64,000 nt of DNA from Acanthochlamys bracteata (GCA_019914995.1 CM034143.1:6611501-6675500), one strand, 5' to 3'; counted from the stretch's first letter, positions 11,118 to 22,283 are shown. Numbers and translations are program-made. Notes: generated by a model not told the origin, from the sequence alone.

Positions 11118-12490
11118 TTTTCATTACATGAACGTTTTCTTTGTTCTCATAACAATGACAGCCTATAATCCGGTAGGCGGTGCTCTTTGATATATCTAAG
11201 GAGATGAGAACAAGTTTTCACCTGTGAAGTGAATGTTACCCTTTGTTAATACTTCATTTTTCAGATGCTTTGTAGGATTGGATTTCCAAACCAAAATTAT
11301 TAGCCAATCACTTAAGGATTAATATTTTCTATATATAAACACATGTTTGTGCCAACACCTAGATAATATGAAACTAGTAAGAAGTATAGGTTATTAAGCA
11401 TATCAAAAAAGATATATTTGACCCAACTCTAGATGAGTTGTTGGTTCACCTTCAAATTGGCTAGTTTATTTTCACTTGAGCACCATTTCTATGTCTTTTC
11501 GCTATTAATTCGAACTATCCTAACTATCCTAATTTGGAGGCCTATATTTGATTTATATGTTTTAGCTCTTTGGAGCCTGGAAAAGAATTGCTAACATACG
11601 GTTAAATGTCAAAAGAACAAATAAGTTCACTTGGCAGTGCAGGAATACGTTCCCTATTGTGCAAGTAAGAAAAAATTAGCCATACTTCTCACTCTTGTGA
11701 TTTAATTATATATTTTGATGTAGTGGCAGTTAAAATGCATAATTATGTTGATGGTAAGAATACTCAGAATAAAAGGCTTGCAAACACTCTATTAATTTTT
11801 ATGAATATCCAAAGTAAATAAGCATAAAGATTCATGGATTTTTTAAAGAAACACCAATTTCAAGTTTATACAAATTCTATTCGTTCTTATGTTAGTCCTA
11901 TGAATATATAAATAGACGTATATCCTCTAACTTTAAGAAATTCTAATAAGTCTAATAAAACAGTATATCCTGTTATGTGTAATACTTTTAGTATATTAAA
12001 ACTCTCTAACAGTTCGACATGTGCTGCATTATCTTTCCATCAATGTAGTACTATCATAGAGATCATAACCTTTTAGTGAAATTTAGAAAGTCATATTGTA
12101 CATGAGTTGATTCATAAAGTTTTACTATGAATAGATCTAAGTTTTTGAAAGATAGTAAGATAGTTGTTATACTTAAAAAGTATACTATTATATCTTGGTA
12201 GACATTATTTAGCCTACCTACACATTTTTGATTATTCGTACTACAATTTATTATTGTTCTCTGTACTTAACAAGTGATATTGAAGCCAGTGATGTCAAAT
12301 CCGGATCGATCTGTCTAGATTTATCAGTAAATTTTGACTCAGTACCAAAATCGATTCAGATCTACAAATAGACCGTTCATACAAGTGACCCATTTTGACA
12401 AACTGACTCAAGCCATCCACCCGCTTAGGTCAATCAGTTGAATGAAAAAAAAAAAAGTAATTTTCGAAGAATCTAGGATAGCATTCTCGA
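11118..12490. other. Spacer, with a GC-richer repeat fragment at its right
   Basis: No gene was recognised. At 12290-12430 there is a patch of GATCCGGATCGATC and GACCCATTTTGAC motifs resembling the subterminal blocks of the hAT element at 233-771. It may be an eroded relative next to the IPT pseudogene. Confidence 0.4.
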
Positions 12491-12499
12491 AGAAGAATA

Positions 12500-13230
12500 A
12501 TAAGAACGAGATGATGAAGCAGAGACAAAAAAACGAATGGTTATTATCATGGGAACAACAGAAACAGGGAAGTCGAAGCTCTCTATCTACCTTGCCGAGT
12601 TATTCTCGGACGAGATAATCAAGTCCAACAAGATTCAAGTTTACTCCGTCTAGATATCACCACAAACAAGGTTACCTTCTTCGACTGTTGCAATATCCCC
12701 CACCATCTCCTTGATGCCCTTGATCCTTCTTCTCTCAAACTCTCCCCTTCCCACTTCTCCCCTCTCTCCACCATCGATGCTGCAGACATCTCTTCCCATC
12801 AAAGACTACCGTTCTCGTTGGGAGTTCTAACTCGTTCATATAGTCACTGCTTTCGCCGATCAATCCGTTTGACTACTATTTTCTCTGGGTCGACGTGGAA
12901 CCCAAGCTTCTTGAAGAATATCTCGATAGGAGAGTCGATAAAATGATCACCGACGGAATGGTGTAGGAGTTAGAGGGGTATTTCTCTAATGCTTCCTTGG
13001 GTAAATATGTCAGTTTCAAGAAACAATCGGTGTACTGAATTTCAGAGAGTATTTTGAACAGCCGAAGAAATTAATAAGAGAATAAAATTATCAAAGAGCA
13101 GTCGAGGAGATTAAAGAGAACACACAATGATTGGCGGAGAAGCAGGTGGGAAAAATTATGAGAATAATGGATGGATTCAAATGTCAACTGAAAAAATTAG
13201 ACGTTACAAAAGTGGTGAAGTATACATATA
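12500..13230 (+). pseudogene. IPT: Adenylate isopentenyltransferase (cytokinin synthesis) pseudogene
   Basis: Conceptual reading finds the IPT landmarks in order but in shifting frames. First is the P-loop VIIMGTTETGKSKLSIYLAE (from 12540) followed by LFSDEIIKSNKIQVYS. In the next frame comes LDITTNKVT and IPHHLLDALDPSS, then STIDAADISSHQRLPF (about 12770). After that are FLWVDVEPKLLEEYLDRRVD (about 12885), AIGV.NFREYFEQ (about 13025) and AVEEIKENT.QLAEKQVGKI (about 13090-13155). Intact IPTs, which transfer dimethylallyl groups to adenine nucleotides, are usually intronless and about 330 residues. This copy is shorter, has stops (one right after the QVYSV segment, one after DGMV) and several frame changes, so it is dead. 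The intronless layout fits either decay in place or a lost family duplicate. Confidence 0.8.
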
Positions 13231-13720
13231 CCGTACGGTTGCCAACAACGATAGACTAGTATTGTTGCTTCGACGGACCGACCAGTTGATCTACCGAATT
13301 AATTCGAAAACTGTTAATCCGAATAGCTTTCCGAATCAACGGTCGGTTTCAGCTCTTATAATATGATCGAAGCTGATAAATACTAAAACTAAATGACCCA
13401 ATCAAGTGTCGATTTTAATATATTATTAAGTTTCAATATTTTCTCTCAAGTTATTGTTAAATTTATTTTATTTATTTAAAAATAAATAATTTTTTGCTAA
13501 AATAACTTTTGTATTTTAGAATTTGAACTTTCAATTTATTTCAAACAACAATAAACTAACCACCTCATACTTGAGTTAACTAATTATGATTAAAATACTA
13601 ATATCAAGAAAGTATTAATACTTTCATAACTTTCAAGTCTAGTTAACTAACCATGGTTAAGAAATTTTTGAAACCTGCGTTAGGGTAACCAATACATTGG
13701 GCTGGGGCTTTCCCCATTTG
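13231..13720. other. Spacer between IPT pseudogene and DnaJ gene
   Basis: No coding sequence was recognised. It is AT-rich and leads into the promoter of the DnaJ gene. A TATA-like TTTTTATAACC lies at about 13736-13746. Confidence 0.5.
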
Positions 13721-13735
13721 CCTTTGCCCTATGTT

Positions 13736-13746
13736 CTTTTTATAAC
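13736..13746 (+). promoter_or_regulatory. Probable TATA region of the DnaJ gene
   Basis: TTTTTATAACC sits about 60 bp upstream of the likely first exon end (TTTAG|GTAAAT at 13804/13805). It would give a short leader exon followed by a 585-bp intron in the 5' untranslated region. Confidence 0.4.
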
Positions 13747-13804
13747 CACTACATATTTTTTCTCGTTTGGGTAAAAAAGTTTTCAACCTCTCCTCTGGGT
13801 TTAG

Positions 13805-14389
13805 GTAAATTCCTTCTAAAAACTTCGATAATTTTTTTTTCTTTTGATTATGTAATAGTACATTGCCTAAATCACTGATTAATTATATCTTATTTACTTC
13901 CACTTGAAATTAATCTAGCATTGCCAATTTTCTACTGAACTATAATTTCTTATTATATGTTCTTAAAAATTTACGACTTTCTACTGAATCATTCCAATAT
14001 TTCTTCTTCCTAACCCCTTTTTTCGTTGAAATCGAGTTTTTAACTCGAATTTTATTATTTTTCTGTGAGTTATATCTTTCGATTTCCTCGTTTCAGGAAT
14101 TTTTTTCTGGCTTTCTACCGAACTTCTATTACGATTTTGTTTGATGTAATGTAGTCCATCCATGAATTTCTTCTCCCGTATAGTTGATCGAAAGCGTGAT
14201 CATGTTTTCGTTTAAAAATACATTTCTCCGACGAATTTTGTAGAGAATGATCAAATTCTCGGGGACATTGCTTGATGATTGATAAGACGTGCATGCATTG
14301 GAAATAATTTCTCCAGTTTATTTCCAATTTGTTCCCAATTTTTCATGCATGCTTGATGATTCGAAATCTTCCAATCTTTCCTTCTGCAG
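13805..14389 (+). other. Predicted 5'-UTR intron of the DnaJ gene
   Basis: The donor is TTTAG|GTAAAT and the acceptor is CTTCTGCAG|GAAACC. The intron is T-rich toward its end, as plant introns are. Its removal leaves the ATG at 14475 as the first good start. The frame is open upstream to 14289, but that part lies mostly inside this intron. Confidence 0.6.
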
Positions 14390-14474
14390 GAAACCATTGG
14401 TACAAACGGGAAGGCAGATGCTATCAGAGAAACACAACAGCAGGAAGCCAGGAATAGGTACAGACGAGAAAGCA

Positions 14475-16958
14475 ATGGAGTGCAACAAAGAAGAAGCAAT
14501 CAGGGCAATGGAGATAGCAGAGAAGAAGCTTTCGGAGAAAGACTTTACTGGAGCCAAACAACTTCTTATCAGGGCTCAAAAACTTTACTCTTCACTGGAA
14601 GGAGTTAAAAAGATGACAGCAATCGTGAATGTTCTTGTTGCTTCACAAAGTAAAATCAATGGTGAAGTGGATTGCTATGCCATCCTCTCATTAGATCCTT
14701 CAGCTGATGATGAGTCCGTGAGAAAACAGTACAAGAGCTTGGCTCTCCAACTGCACCCTGATAAGAACAAGTTTACAGGTTCTGAACCTGCTTTTAAACT
14801 TGTTTCAGAAGCGTTTGGGGTGCTTTCGGATAAGAGTAAAAGAATGTTATATGATTTGAAAAGGAGGAACAGTGTTGTAGGAAGAGTTAAAGTTGCGAAA
14901 GATCAATATGCTCCTAGCAATCCTGCAAACAGTTCGCAAAACATCAGCACATTTTGGTCCGGTTGTCATGGTTGCAGGATGCAGTATCAGTACGATAGGA
15001 AGTTCCTGAATCGAATTATTGTATGTCCATCATGTCAGGGACCATTCACAGCAAGAGAGTGGTCATCAAATTCCGAGCAGCCAAAGCAGAATGGTAATCC
15101 TTGTGCCAGAACTAGCAATGTGTATTATTCCTCAGATTCCGCAAGTTTAGAGGAGATAAAGAGAAGGTCTGAGAGATCATTTGCGATGCATACGAAGGTT
15201 GGAAAATTGCAAGCTGAACTTAAGAGGAAGGATGCTGATAGGGCTAAGATTATTAGAGAGCATGCTCAAGGACAAGCTGTGCATATGAATGGGCCAAAGC
15301 ATAGTGGCCCTAACACTGACTTGGTTAATCAGATCAATAAAAAGCTGAGGAGAAATCAGGAGCAAGAGCAAACAGCTACAAAAGAGGCTACAGGGAGTGC
15401 TTCTAATTCTGCCGATGTATCCAATAAGAGGAATGAGAAACTAATGAGAAACTGTGAAGCACAAACGACTGCTAGGACAGAAGCTGGTAAGAAAACAACT
15501 GAGTCTGCTAAGAGGAAAACATGCAAAATAGTGGATGATGATGCAAGCGGTCCTGACAATCCATCTTTGAAAAGGGAAAGAGGTGATTCTAGTAGCGATG
15601 TTGGCATAGACATGAACATTTCCGGAACTGGTGGGGCTTCTGGTTGTTCTGACGTAAATTCTAGTGGTGGTGTTCATGGTGATGCTAGCAAATCCAGGAT
15701 GACAGCTGGGAAGAAGTCTGCTATCAGAAGAAACGATGACTTCTCTCTGCAGATCCGGAGTTTTCTATTAGATGAGACAAGATCCTTGATCTGCAAGAAG
15801 TTACAAGACTGGAAAGCAGCAGCAGCTGCTGCATCGGCTGAAGAAGAGAAGGAAAACCAAGCAGAAAAGCAAAGTGATGGACAGGAGAAGGAACGGCAGG
15901 AAATAAAACAAAGGGCTGAGCAAGTGAAGGAAAAGCAGAAAGTAGAACAAAATGCTGAATGGGAGTACAAAAGGCAGAAACGAAAAGAAAGTAATGAGCA
16001 GAATAAGGAAAAGCAGAACGAAAGACAAAGTGCTGAACAAAGGAAAGAAAAGCAGAAGGGGAAAGAAAGTGCTGAACAAGTGCAGATGGATGTGGATCAT
16101 AGAGTTGCAACCAATGAAAAAATGGGTGACTGCACAGGGAAGGATGAAAAGCTTGTTGCTGCAAAGAAGGAAAACAATTCAGACGAGGACACTCTTGAGC
16201 CAGCTGAATTTGAAGTCCCTGACCCTGACTTTCACAACTTTGATAATGATCGTACTGAACGATCTATCAAGAGTGATGAGATATGGGCCACATACGATGA
16301 TGAAGATGGAATGCCTCGCTATTACGCACTTATTCAAAGAGTTGTATCTTTGAAGCCTTTTAAGGTCAGGATGGCCTATCTCAATTCAAGATCTAATACT
16401 GAGTTTGGCTCATTGAATTGGATCAATTCTGGTTTTCCAAAATCATGTGGAGAATTCAGGGTGAGCAAATATTTGAATAATGATTCACTGAATATCTTCT
16501 CCCACAAGGTTAAATGGGAGAAATACCCTCATGGTGTTATCAAAATTATGCCAAGGAAAGGTGATATATGGGCTCTTTACAGAAATTGGTCTCCAGATTG
16601 GGACAAACACACACCTGATGATGTAATGTACAAGTATGACATGGTGGAAATTCTGGAAGACTTCAGTGAAAACCATGGCATAAAAATCGCACCTTTAGTT
16701 AAGGTCACAGGATTTAGGACAGTGTTTCATCGCCATCCAGATGAAGAACAAGTCATACGCATACCCAAAGAAGAGATGTTTCGTTTTTCTCATCAGGTGC
16801 CAGCATGTTTGCTAACAGGTGAAGAAGGGAACAATGCACCCAAGGGTTATTACGATCTTGATCCAGCATCTTTGCCTGTAGACCTTCTTCGGGTAGGCGC
16901 AGAAGGCAAGGAAGACGAGGATAGGGAAAGAACAATGATCAACCTTGATGTTTTGTAG
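14475..16958 (+). CDS. DnaJ (J-domain) protein with DUF3444
   Basis: This is a single-exon coding region of 827 residues. Residues 1-65 form the N-terminal helix typical of plant J/DUF3444 proteins (MECNKEEAIRAMEIAEKKL). The J domain spans about 66-127 with the catalytic HPD at 94-96, which stimulates Hsp70 ATPase. A CxxC...CxxC zinc-ribbon-like patch (SGCHGC, VCPSCQGPF) follows. The middle is hydrophilic, ending in a long K/E/Q-rich probable coiled coil (about residues 490-600). The C-terminal 200 residues are a DUF3444 domain (DEIWATYDDEDGMPRYYALI; GDIWALYRNWSPDW). The start was chosen because MECNKEEA is the family's usual beginning; an in-frame ATG at 14289 lies in the leader intron. The family is plant-specific and its client is unknown. 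Overlapping open frames on both strands here are shadows. Confidence 0.9.
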   Translation: MECNKEEAIRAMEIAEKKLSEKDFTGAKQLLIRAQKLYSSLEGVKKMTAIVNVLVASQSKINGEVDCYAILSLDPSADDESVRKQYKSLALQLHPDKNKFTGSEPAFKLVSEAFGVLSDKSKRMLYDLKRRNSVVGRVKVAKDQYAPSNPANSSQNISTFWSGCHGCRMQYQYDRKFLNRIIVCPSCQGPFTAREWSSNSEQPKQNGNPCARTSNVYYSSDSASLEEIKRRSERSFAMHTKVGKLQAELKRKDADRAKIIREHAQGQAVHMNGPKHSGPNTDLVNQINKKLRRNQEQEQTATKEATGSASNSADVSNKRNEKLMRNCEAQTTARTEAGKKTTESAKRKTCKIVDDDASGPDNPSLKRERGDSSSDVGIDMNISGTGGASGCSDVNSSGGVHGDASKSRMTAGKKSAIRRNDDFSLQIRSFLLDETRSLICKKLQDWKAAAAAASAEEEKENQAEKQSDGQEKERQEIKQRAEQVKEKQKVEQNAEWEYKRQKRKESNEQNKEKQNERQSAEQRKEKQKGKESAEQVQMDVDHRVATNEKMGDCTGKDEKLVAAKKENNSDEDTLEPAEFEVPDPDFHNFDNDRTERSIKSDEIWATYDDEDGMPRYYALIQRVVSLKPFKVRMAYLNSRSNTEFGSLNWINSGFPKSCGEFRVSKYLNNDSLNIFSHKVKWEKYPHGVIKIMPRKGDIWALYRNWSPDWDKHTPDDVMYKYDMVEILEDFSENHGIKIAPLVKVTGFRTVFHRHPDEEQVIRIPKEEMFRFSHQVPACLLTGEEGNNAPKGYYDLDPASLPVDLLRVGAEGKEDEDRERTMINLDVL

Positions 16959-17340
16959 ATGTATCAGTTGATTTCATACAGTTTTGTACATTGAACATGT
17001 TTCTACATATAAAATTTCTATTAGCTGCAACATTTTTGCTGGAATTGAATACAATGCAAGCCTGTCTTTTCTAATGCAATTACTACATGAATTTTGTTCT
17101 GAACCTGAATGTTCTGTGAGGTTGCTTTGCTTTATGAAGGAAATCTTTTACAGTTGATGAAAATCACAAGGAAATAAAGGGAAAAGTCTGGTACTCTTAC
17201 CAGTTGTTTTACCTGATATCCGAAAATTCAGTAATAGATAGTAGGAACTGGGACGTTCCTGATTATAACAGTAACTTTCTCAAGAGCAACCTTATGAACA
17301 AATCGTCAGTCTTCTATCAATCATCAATCAATTTCCCAAA
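16959..17340. other. 3' flank of the DnaJ gene
   Basis: Presumed 3' untranslated region and spacer. No other feature was recognised before the peroxidase remnant. Confidence 0.5.
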
Positions 17341-17360
17341 AAAACACAAAAAATTCTAAC

Positions 17361-17568
17361 AGGCGGATTGCATTAGCTGAGGACTGAAGCTGTACAGGCA
17401 CGATTGCATTAGCTGCCACGCATGGAGCCTGTTGTGTTTGGAGTCATCGGATCCAAGGTGATCGCAATCAAAGGGTTGACATTCCGCAGGCACGATTGCA
17501 TTAGCTGCTACGCATAGAGCCTGTTACCCGACGATCAACTGATGACTGAGGACTGAAGCTGTACAGGC
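17361..17568. repeat. Nested direct duplications inside the peroxidase pseudogene
   Basis: CAGGCACGATTGCATTAGCT occurs at about 17396 and 17487 (91 bp apart), both followed by GC-C/T-ACGCAT-G/A-GAGCCTGTT. A related partial copy begins at 17361. CTGAGGACTGAAGCTGTACA occurs at 17377 and 17546 (169 bp apart). At least two overlapping duplications happened within the dead third exon. Confidence 0.8.
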
Positions 17569-18267
17569 GGTTACAAAACCGACTGCAGTGCGAGAATCCG
17601 ACAGTGTGGTTGCCGGTAAGCGCAATCATTCGATCTGAGTTACATTGTTTTTGCTGAATAACCAGTTGAGCAAGTTGGTGAAATAACAGACAAGAAACAC
17701 TTCAAATTAGTCTATAGTATTTTTTAAAAACGTATATTTAAAATTAGGGTGTAGTTAGTTTGCATATATACATACAAGAACCACAACGTCTCTAGCAGCC
17801 ATAGCCATGATGTCTGCGCATGCATGAAACAACACCTTGGCAAACTGCTTCAAACAGCTTCTTTAGCTTTAGCAATGGTGTCGAATCCATCTCCTGCGAG
17901 AGAGAGATTATCCGGTGCGTTTTCTCTGCGTCGTTGATCGGCGATTGGATCAGTAGTGAAGCATCGCAACCCTTCATTTCGCATATACACGCTGATTTAA
18001 ATTTGCTCAAAAAATAGAACTCTTTACATGTGAAACTCATCAAGAATTAATTATTGATTTCTTACAGCGACGAAGCAATTATGAAAGAAAAGCGGGAACA
18101 GTAACGAAGGTCTGGCTTATCTTCTTCTTCACAGCTTGACGAACGATCCGTTCAACATTGGGACAAGTGAATCTGTAGAAGTTTTGACGCAGTTGCGCTT
18201 CTGCGAAGGTGCTGAATAGAATCAACACAAATGCTGTAACCAACAACAAGCTTCTTCTGAGCTCCAT
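17361..18267 (-). pseudogene. Class III (secretory) peroxidase pseudogene
   Basis: Exon 1 (18066-18267) encodes a signal peptide (MELRRSLLLVTAFVLILFS), the mature start AQLRQNFYRFTCPNVERIVR and then QTFVTVPA. A short deletion removes the equivalent of TLRL, so the distal-histidine motif survives only out of frame as FFHNCFVA, with Asp changed to Asn, just before a donor. Exon 2 (17776-17971) has GCDASLLIQSPINDAEK and then, after a 4-bp insertion, CADIMAMAARDVVVL and a donor. Downstream are NNVTQIE, LTGNHTVGFSHCSRF (the proximal-His region) and NRLYS, then in other frames QLMQSCLRNVNPLIAITLDP (about 17440-17510). The order matches class III peroxidases, the heme enzymes of the cell wall. The rest of the 3' end is missing. 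The host gene is clearly dead, and its TATA-like CTATAAATATAG near 18365 may remain. Confidence 0.85.
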
Positions 18268-18780
18268 TGCTGAAGCAGGGAAGCTCTGTTAACAAAAGTT
18301 AAGGACTGAAGAGAATTAGCTCCACGAAATTAACACTTGAGGGGAATTGAGTTCTTCAGTGAAGCTATAAATATAGGAAATGCAAGAGAGTTGAATTAGC
18401 TCGAATAAATTCTAGCTTATTATTATTATAATTATTATTAGTTTTTATAGTTCTAGATTTCTAGTTTAAAACTTACAAGATTCAACTTAGAAAATATCCA
18501 TGAAGGAGCATGCAGCTTAAGAAGTGTTCTCAGTTGCATAATTATTCTTCAATCTAATTGTCATTAATACCTTATCGAGTGTGGATTCTTCAATCTAAAA
18601 TTATAAGTAAAATTTTTTATATTTTAAAATTTTAAACAAAATCTATAAATATTTTAAAATTTTATTATAAAATATAAAATACAAATACAAAAATAAGCAC
18701 CGCAACGAGCTCTTAGTTTTTAAAATTACATAACTCGTACCATAAGAAATATTTACCTATATAAATACGTAGATTATATG
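18268..18780. repeat. Spacer with AT-rich MITE-like fragment
   Basis: The stretch 18600-18715 carries the AT-rich family wording and ends CGAGCTCTTAG, like the copy ending CGGGCTCTTAG near 33604. The rest is unremarkable spacer. Confidence 0.4.
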
Positions 18781-18821
18781 ACCCAGCCCGGCTATTTTTA
18801 TATACGGGCTCACCAATTTTA

Positions 18822-18883
18822 GGCCCATATGGCTATACTGGGCTTTACCGTTAATAACTAATTGGGTCTTAAGATAAGGCCCA
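18822..18883 (+). promoter_or_regulatory. GGCCCA (site II-type) boxes upstream of RPL27
   Basis: GGCCCA occurs at 18822-18827 and 18878-18883, with TGGGCT near 18839. Site II elements (TGGGCC/T) are typical of ribosomal-protein and growth-gene promoters in plants and are bound by class I TCP factors. Position (about 130-190 bp before the ATG) and target gene both fit. Confidence 0.5.
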
Positions 18884-19010
18884 CTATTCTATCTTATCCG
18901 CTCCGTATCCGCAAGCTCCTCTTCCCCCCTCCGTTCTTAATAACTTCGATCAAAATTTCATCAAAAGTTTTCGAAAATCCAGAATAATTTAATAAAAAAA
19001 ATTTCTGCAA

Positions 19011-20085
19011 ATGGCGACATTGAGCTTGAGCATAAGCGTCCTGGAAACTTCATTCAGTGGCCTCTCTGTTTCTTCGAGCTCTGCTTCTTCTTACCTCCGT
19101 GGAGAAACCGGTTCTCTTCTGTCTAGCGTTTCTTTCCGTATGTTTCCCGACGCTGTGAAATCGTTTCCTCTCACAATCGAGTCGGCGCACAAGAAGGGAG
19201 CTGGGAGCACCAAAAACGGACGTGATTCTCGTGGGAAACGGCTCGGTGTTAAAATCTATGGTGACCAGGCCGCTCAGCCTGGTGCTATCATTGTTCGCCA
19301 GCGTGGAACTAAGGTCTGAAAAAAGAAAAAAGAAATTTTTTTGCTTGAATTGGAAGCGGTTGTGTTAAATTTTGATTTTGAGTTTGCTTTGATTGTGAAA
19401 AGTTTTGATCTTTATGAGGTATTTCCAGGATTGTTGAAGTCAGTTTGGTTTATTTTTGGGATGTCCTTTTATTTGGATTGCGAAAATATTTAATTTTTAG
19501 TACTAAATATCATCTCCGAATCCAATGTGTAAAACCAAGGTAGTTCAAAGGATGGAGAAAATATAAAAGAAAGTTATATTTTAAGTTTTCGGGAATTAAC
19601 TTAATGTGGTTTGAGCTCAAATGCGCTCTAGATTTTCTTGTCTGGGGATTGAAAATTATCTAAGGACAAGTTGCCATTTGATGATCTTTCTATGAATAAA
19701 AGAAGCAATTTTTGAAATTGCAGTTTCATCCTGGAAATAATGTTGGCTTGGGGAAGGATCACACAATCTTTTCCTTGATAGATGGGCTGGTTAAGTTTGA
19801 GAAGTTTGGACCTGACAGGAAGAAGGTTAGTTCAACAACTTGATGTTATTACATGTCTCTGGTTTCTAGCGTTTTAAGGCGTGTGATGTTCTGTCGTTTG
19901 TTCCACAGGTGAGTGTATATCCTCGTGTGGAACAACCTGAGAACCCAAATAGTTACAGAGCAAGGAAAAGGGAATATTTCCGCCTCCAGCGCGAACGCAA
20001 GAAGGCTAGGAAGGAAGGTACCATGGAACCACAGCTTGTATTGGCATCTGTGGATGAGGCTTCTGAACCCGCCCCCAACTGTTAA
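19011..20085 (+). CDS. RPL27: Chloroplast 50S ribosomal protein L27 (bL27c)
   Basis: Three exons, 19011-19313, 19724-19825 and 19909-20085, join in frame to give 193 residues. The first 58 or so are Ser-rich and form a plastid transit peptide. The mature part starts near [20 protein letters not shown], the diagnostic L27 start. In bacteria the equivalent N-terminus reaches the peptidyl-transferase centre. It continues [40 protein letters not shown] and [21 protein letters not shown] charged plant-type C-terminal extension follows ([17 protein letters not shown]...). Splice sites are AAG|GTCTGA / TTGCAG|TTTC and AAG|GTTAG / CCACAG|GTG. The length is close to that of other plant copies. The gene looks intact. 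Confidence 0.95.
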
Positions 20086-20894
20086 TTAGTATGTAAAATT
20101 TTGCTTTGAAAAGTGTGTCTTCTCAAAGTTTTACTTGTTTTGGTCTTTTCAATGGTGAAGCATCTATAATTTCTTTGTTTGTATCTTGAGTAAAACATTG
20201 GTTCCTACTGAGTAGTGATTTCATCATTGGAAAAGAAGCTCTATTCTAGTCCCTCTTTGTTTAGCAGGTTGTCTTAGTACCACTAAGAAAAAGAAGAATA
20301 TGTGCTGATAGGGGGAACTTAACATGGCCTATTTTTGTTCTTCCACAGGGATATGGTGTAGCATGTTTAAGTATCAGGATTAGTCAACTGAGTATATCAT
20401 TTGATAGCTTCAATACAAATTACTGATTATTGTATGCAAGTCACATTAACAATATGCAAAAGAGAGCACCTTCCAAACTGAATCTGGATGTTAACAAATA
20501 GGTAAAAGCTACAAACACCCTCACTGTACTAAGGTACAAATGGCCCTCATTATGGACTGAAGATATGAGACTCCCTTTGTAGAATAAGCTGTGCAGACAA
20601 GGAAGTCTCCGTCTCGCGAATAGTTTGTGTAAGAATCTCTTCCAAGAAATCATATGAAGAGAAACAGTAGATATGGAACTTCTTAAAACATTCACATCAT
20701 TTGGAGAGATAAGAAAGGCTAAACAAAAGCAGCGCAAACACAATTTTGGAAAATTAGAGATATTGAGATAGTTGTCCGAAGAGTGGAAGCTGAAAGACAA
20801 GATGCCATACATAGCGTCCTCATTGTAAACCCACAATCTTGGCACATAGAGATTACATCAAAAGAAGCCTATTTAACGAACAAGTTCAAGCTTC
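20086..20894. other. 3' flanks of two convergent genes
   Basis: Between the stop of RPL27 (+) and the stop of the lipid-transfer gene (-). A minus-strand open frame at 20441-20845 matches nothing known and lies where the 3' untranslated regions are expected, so I do not call it. Confidence 0.5.
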
Positions 20895-22283
20895 TTAAAA
20901 CATTGAGATTGTGAGAGCCAAAAACATTGCCATAGTGAAGCGACTAGAAAAGTGAATCTCCTGGAAGACGGCAGCGGATGTTGGGGATACAGTTGACGTC
21001 CCAGCACCAGAGGAGGCACCAGCAGATGCACTGGCAGATGGTGTGCTTGCTGCATTAGATATACACCGAGTAAGTACTGAATGAAAAAATTGTTACAGTA
21101 GTTGACTATTTGATTTTATCAGAATTAACCTTTTGTTGAGTTGGTGAACATAGCATAATCTGGTGAGCTTGGAGTCAGTTTTAGCAGCTCTGCAGTAAAC
21201 CAAAATAGAACCAATAGTTAAGTAAGAGACAATAAGCTAGATTGCACTGAACGACCACATCTTCCCTATGTTTGCATTGTTCTTGAATGACTAGTACCTA
21301 ATAACTCGCAAATCAATTATCTGAAGTATTCTTCATAAGCATGTAGCTATTTTAGTTTTTACAAAACAATAACTGTTTCAGAATAATAATGCCTGCGCGA
21401 ACCAATCTAAATTCCTGAAACTCCGGTGATTAGGAAAACATTTGAGTTTTGGTGAATTTGTTTAGTTTCATGGAGCTGGCATAGCTCTTATGGGACTCCA
21501 AACTCCCCAAGTCCCAGCAACTAAACAGTTACAGCCATGGTTTGCAGATAATATCACCCCAGCTAGAAATTGTAATAGCCAATGGAAGACATGTCCAGAA
21601 AACTGTTATGGTTTGGTGAAGATATATCCTGAATGTATGATTTGATGACTACAGGTGGATCTTACCAAAAAGATGCAATTTTACCAGGGAGATCTTAAGA
21701 ATGTGTGCTTCAAGGAATTGATGATTCGACATCTTTGTTGCCATACTTCCTAGTAGAATTTAACCAACTACATTCAAGCAGAAAATTGTATATATTGTGA
21801 TCGATCTTGTAGATATAGTATTCAAAGTCTCAAGACACAATAATGTACCCCTTAACTGTTCAAAACATCTACAGAATTGACCTGAAAAAGTAAATGTGAA
21901 GTTCCAAAGGGTAAAATTTGATGAAGTTTGTACTCACTTGGACAGTCGCGAAGGCTGGCATTTTTAAGATGGCAGGCGGTAGGGAGCTGCACTAGCCTGG
22001 AGAACTGCAAGCCAAGCTGCTTGAGACTTTCTGTTCCTTTGTAAGTCTGCTGGATTATGTAGCAGAGACACTCCGGCTTGCTGGTCCGCATGCCACTTAT
22101 GTCATCACAGCACTGCGTTGACGGTGCATCAGCCTTCTCCGTCGAGTAATCGAGGCATGAAGTCAACTTGGTGAACTCTTGGCTGCACTTGGTCTGCAGA
22201 GCTGTATCATCACAGCTCCCCCGACCAGCAATGCTCAACACCAACACATAGCACAGTAAGACATATTTCATTGATCTACCCAT
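20895..22283 (-). CDS. GPI-anchored non-specific lipid-transfer protein (LTPG type)
   Basis: Three exons on the minus strand, 22283-21938, 21189-21130 and 21049-20895, give 186 residues. A signal peptide covers about 1-24. The eight-cysteine motif is complete: C33, C43, C58-C59, C72-x-C74, C104 and C114, in the order C..C..CC..CxC..C..C. After it comes a Ser/Ala/Pro/Thr-rich stretch (STPSASASAGASSGAGTSTV) and a hydrophobic end (FTMAMFLALTISMF), the usual GPI-attachment signal. Such proteins sit on the outer face of the plasma membrane and carry lipids for cuticle, suberin or pollen wall. The wording (SCDDTALQTKC..., GTESLKQLGLQFSRLVQLP) recalls the YLS3-like group. The donors are CCAA|GTGAGT and AAAAG|GTTAAT. 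It looks intact. Confidence 0.9.

Noticed and set aside
13127-13366. Open frame of 79 codons
   Set aside because: It overlaps the 3' end of the IPT pseudogene in a frame that does not match IPT.
14289-14474. N-terminal extension of the DnaJ protein
   Set aside because: Most of it lies in a predicted leader intron, and family members start at MECNKEEA.
15441-16164. Minus-strand Phe/Leu/Ser-rich open frames
   Set aside because: They are shadows of the K/E/Q-rich coding region of the DnaJ gene.
20441-20845. 134-codon minus-strand open frame
   Set aside because: It lies in the 3' flank of two convergent genes, has no recognisable family and shows no splice link to a gene.
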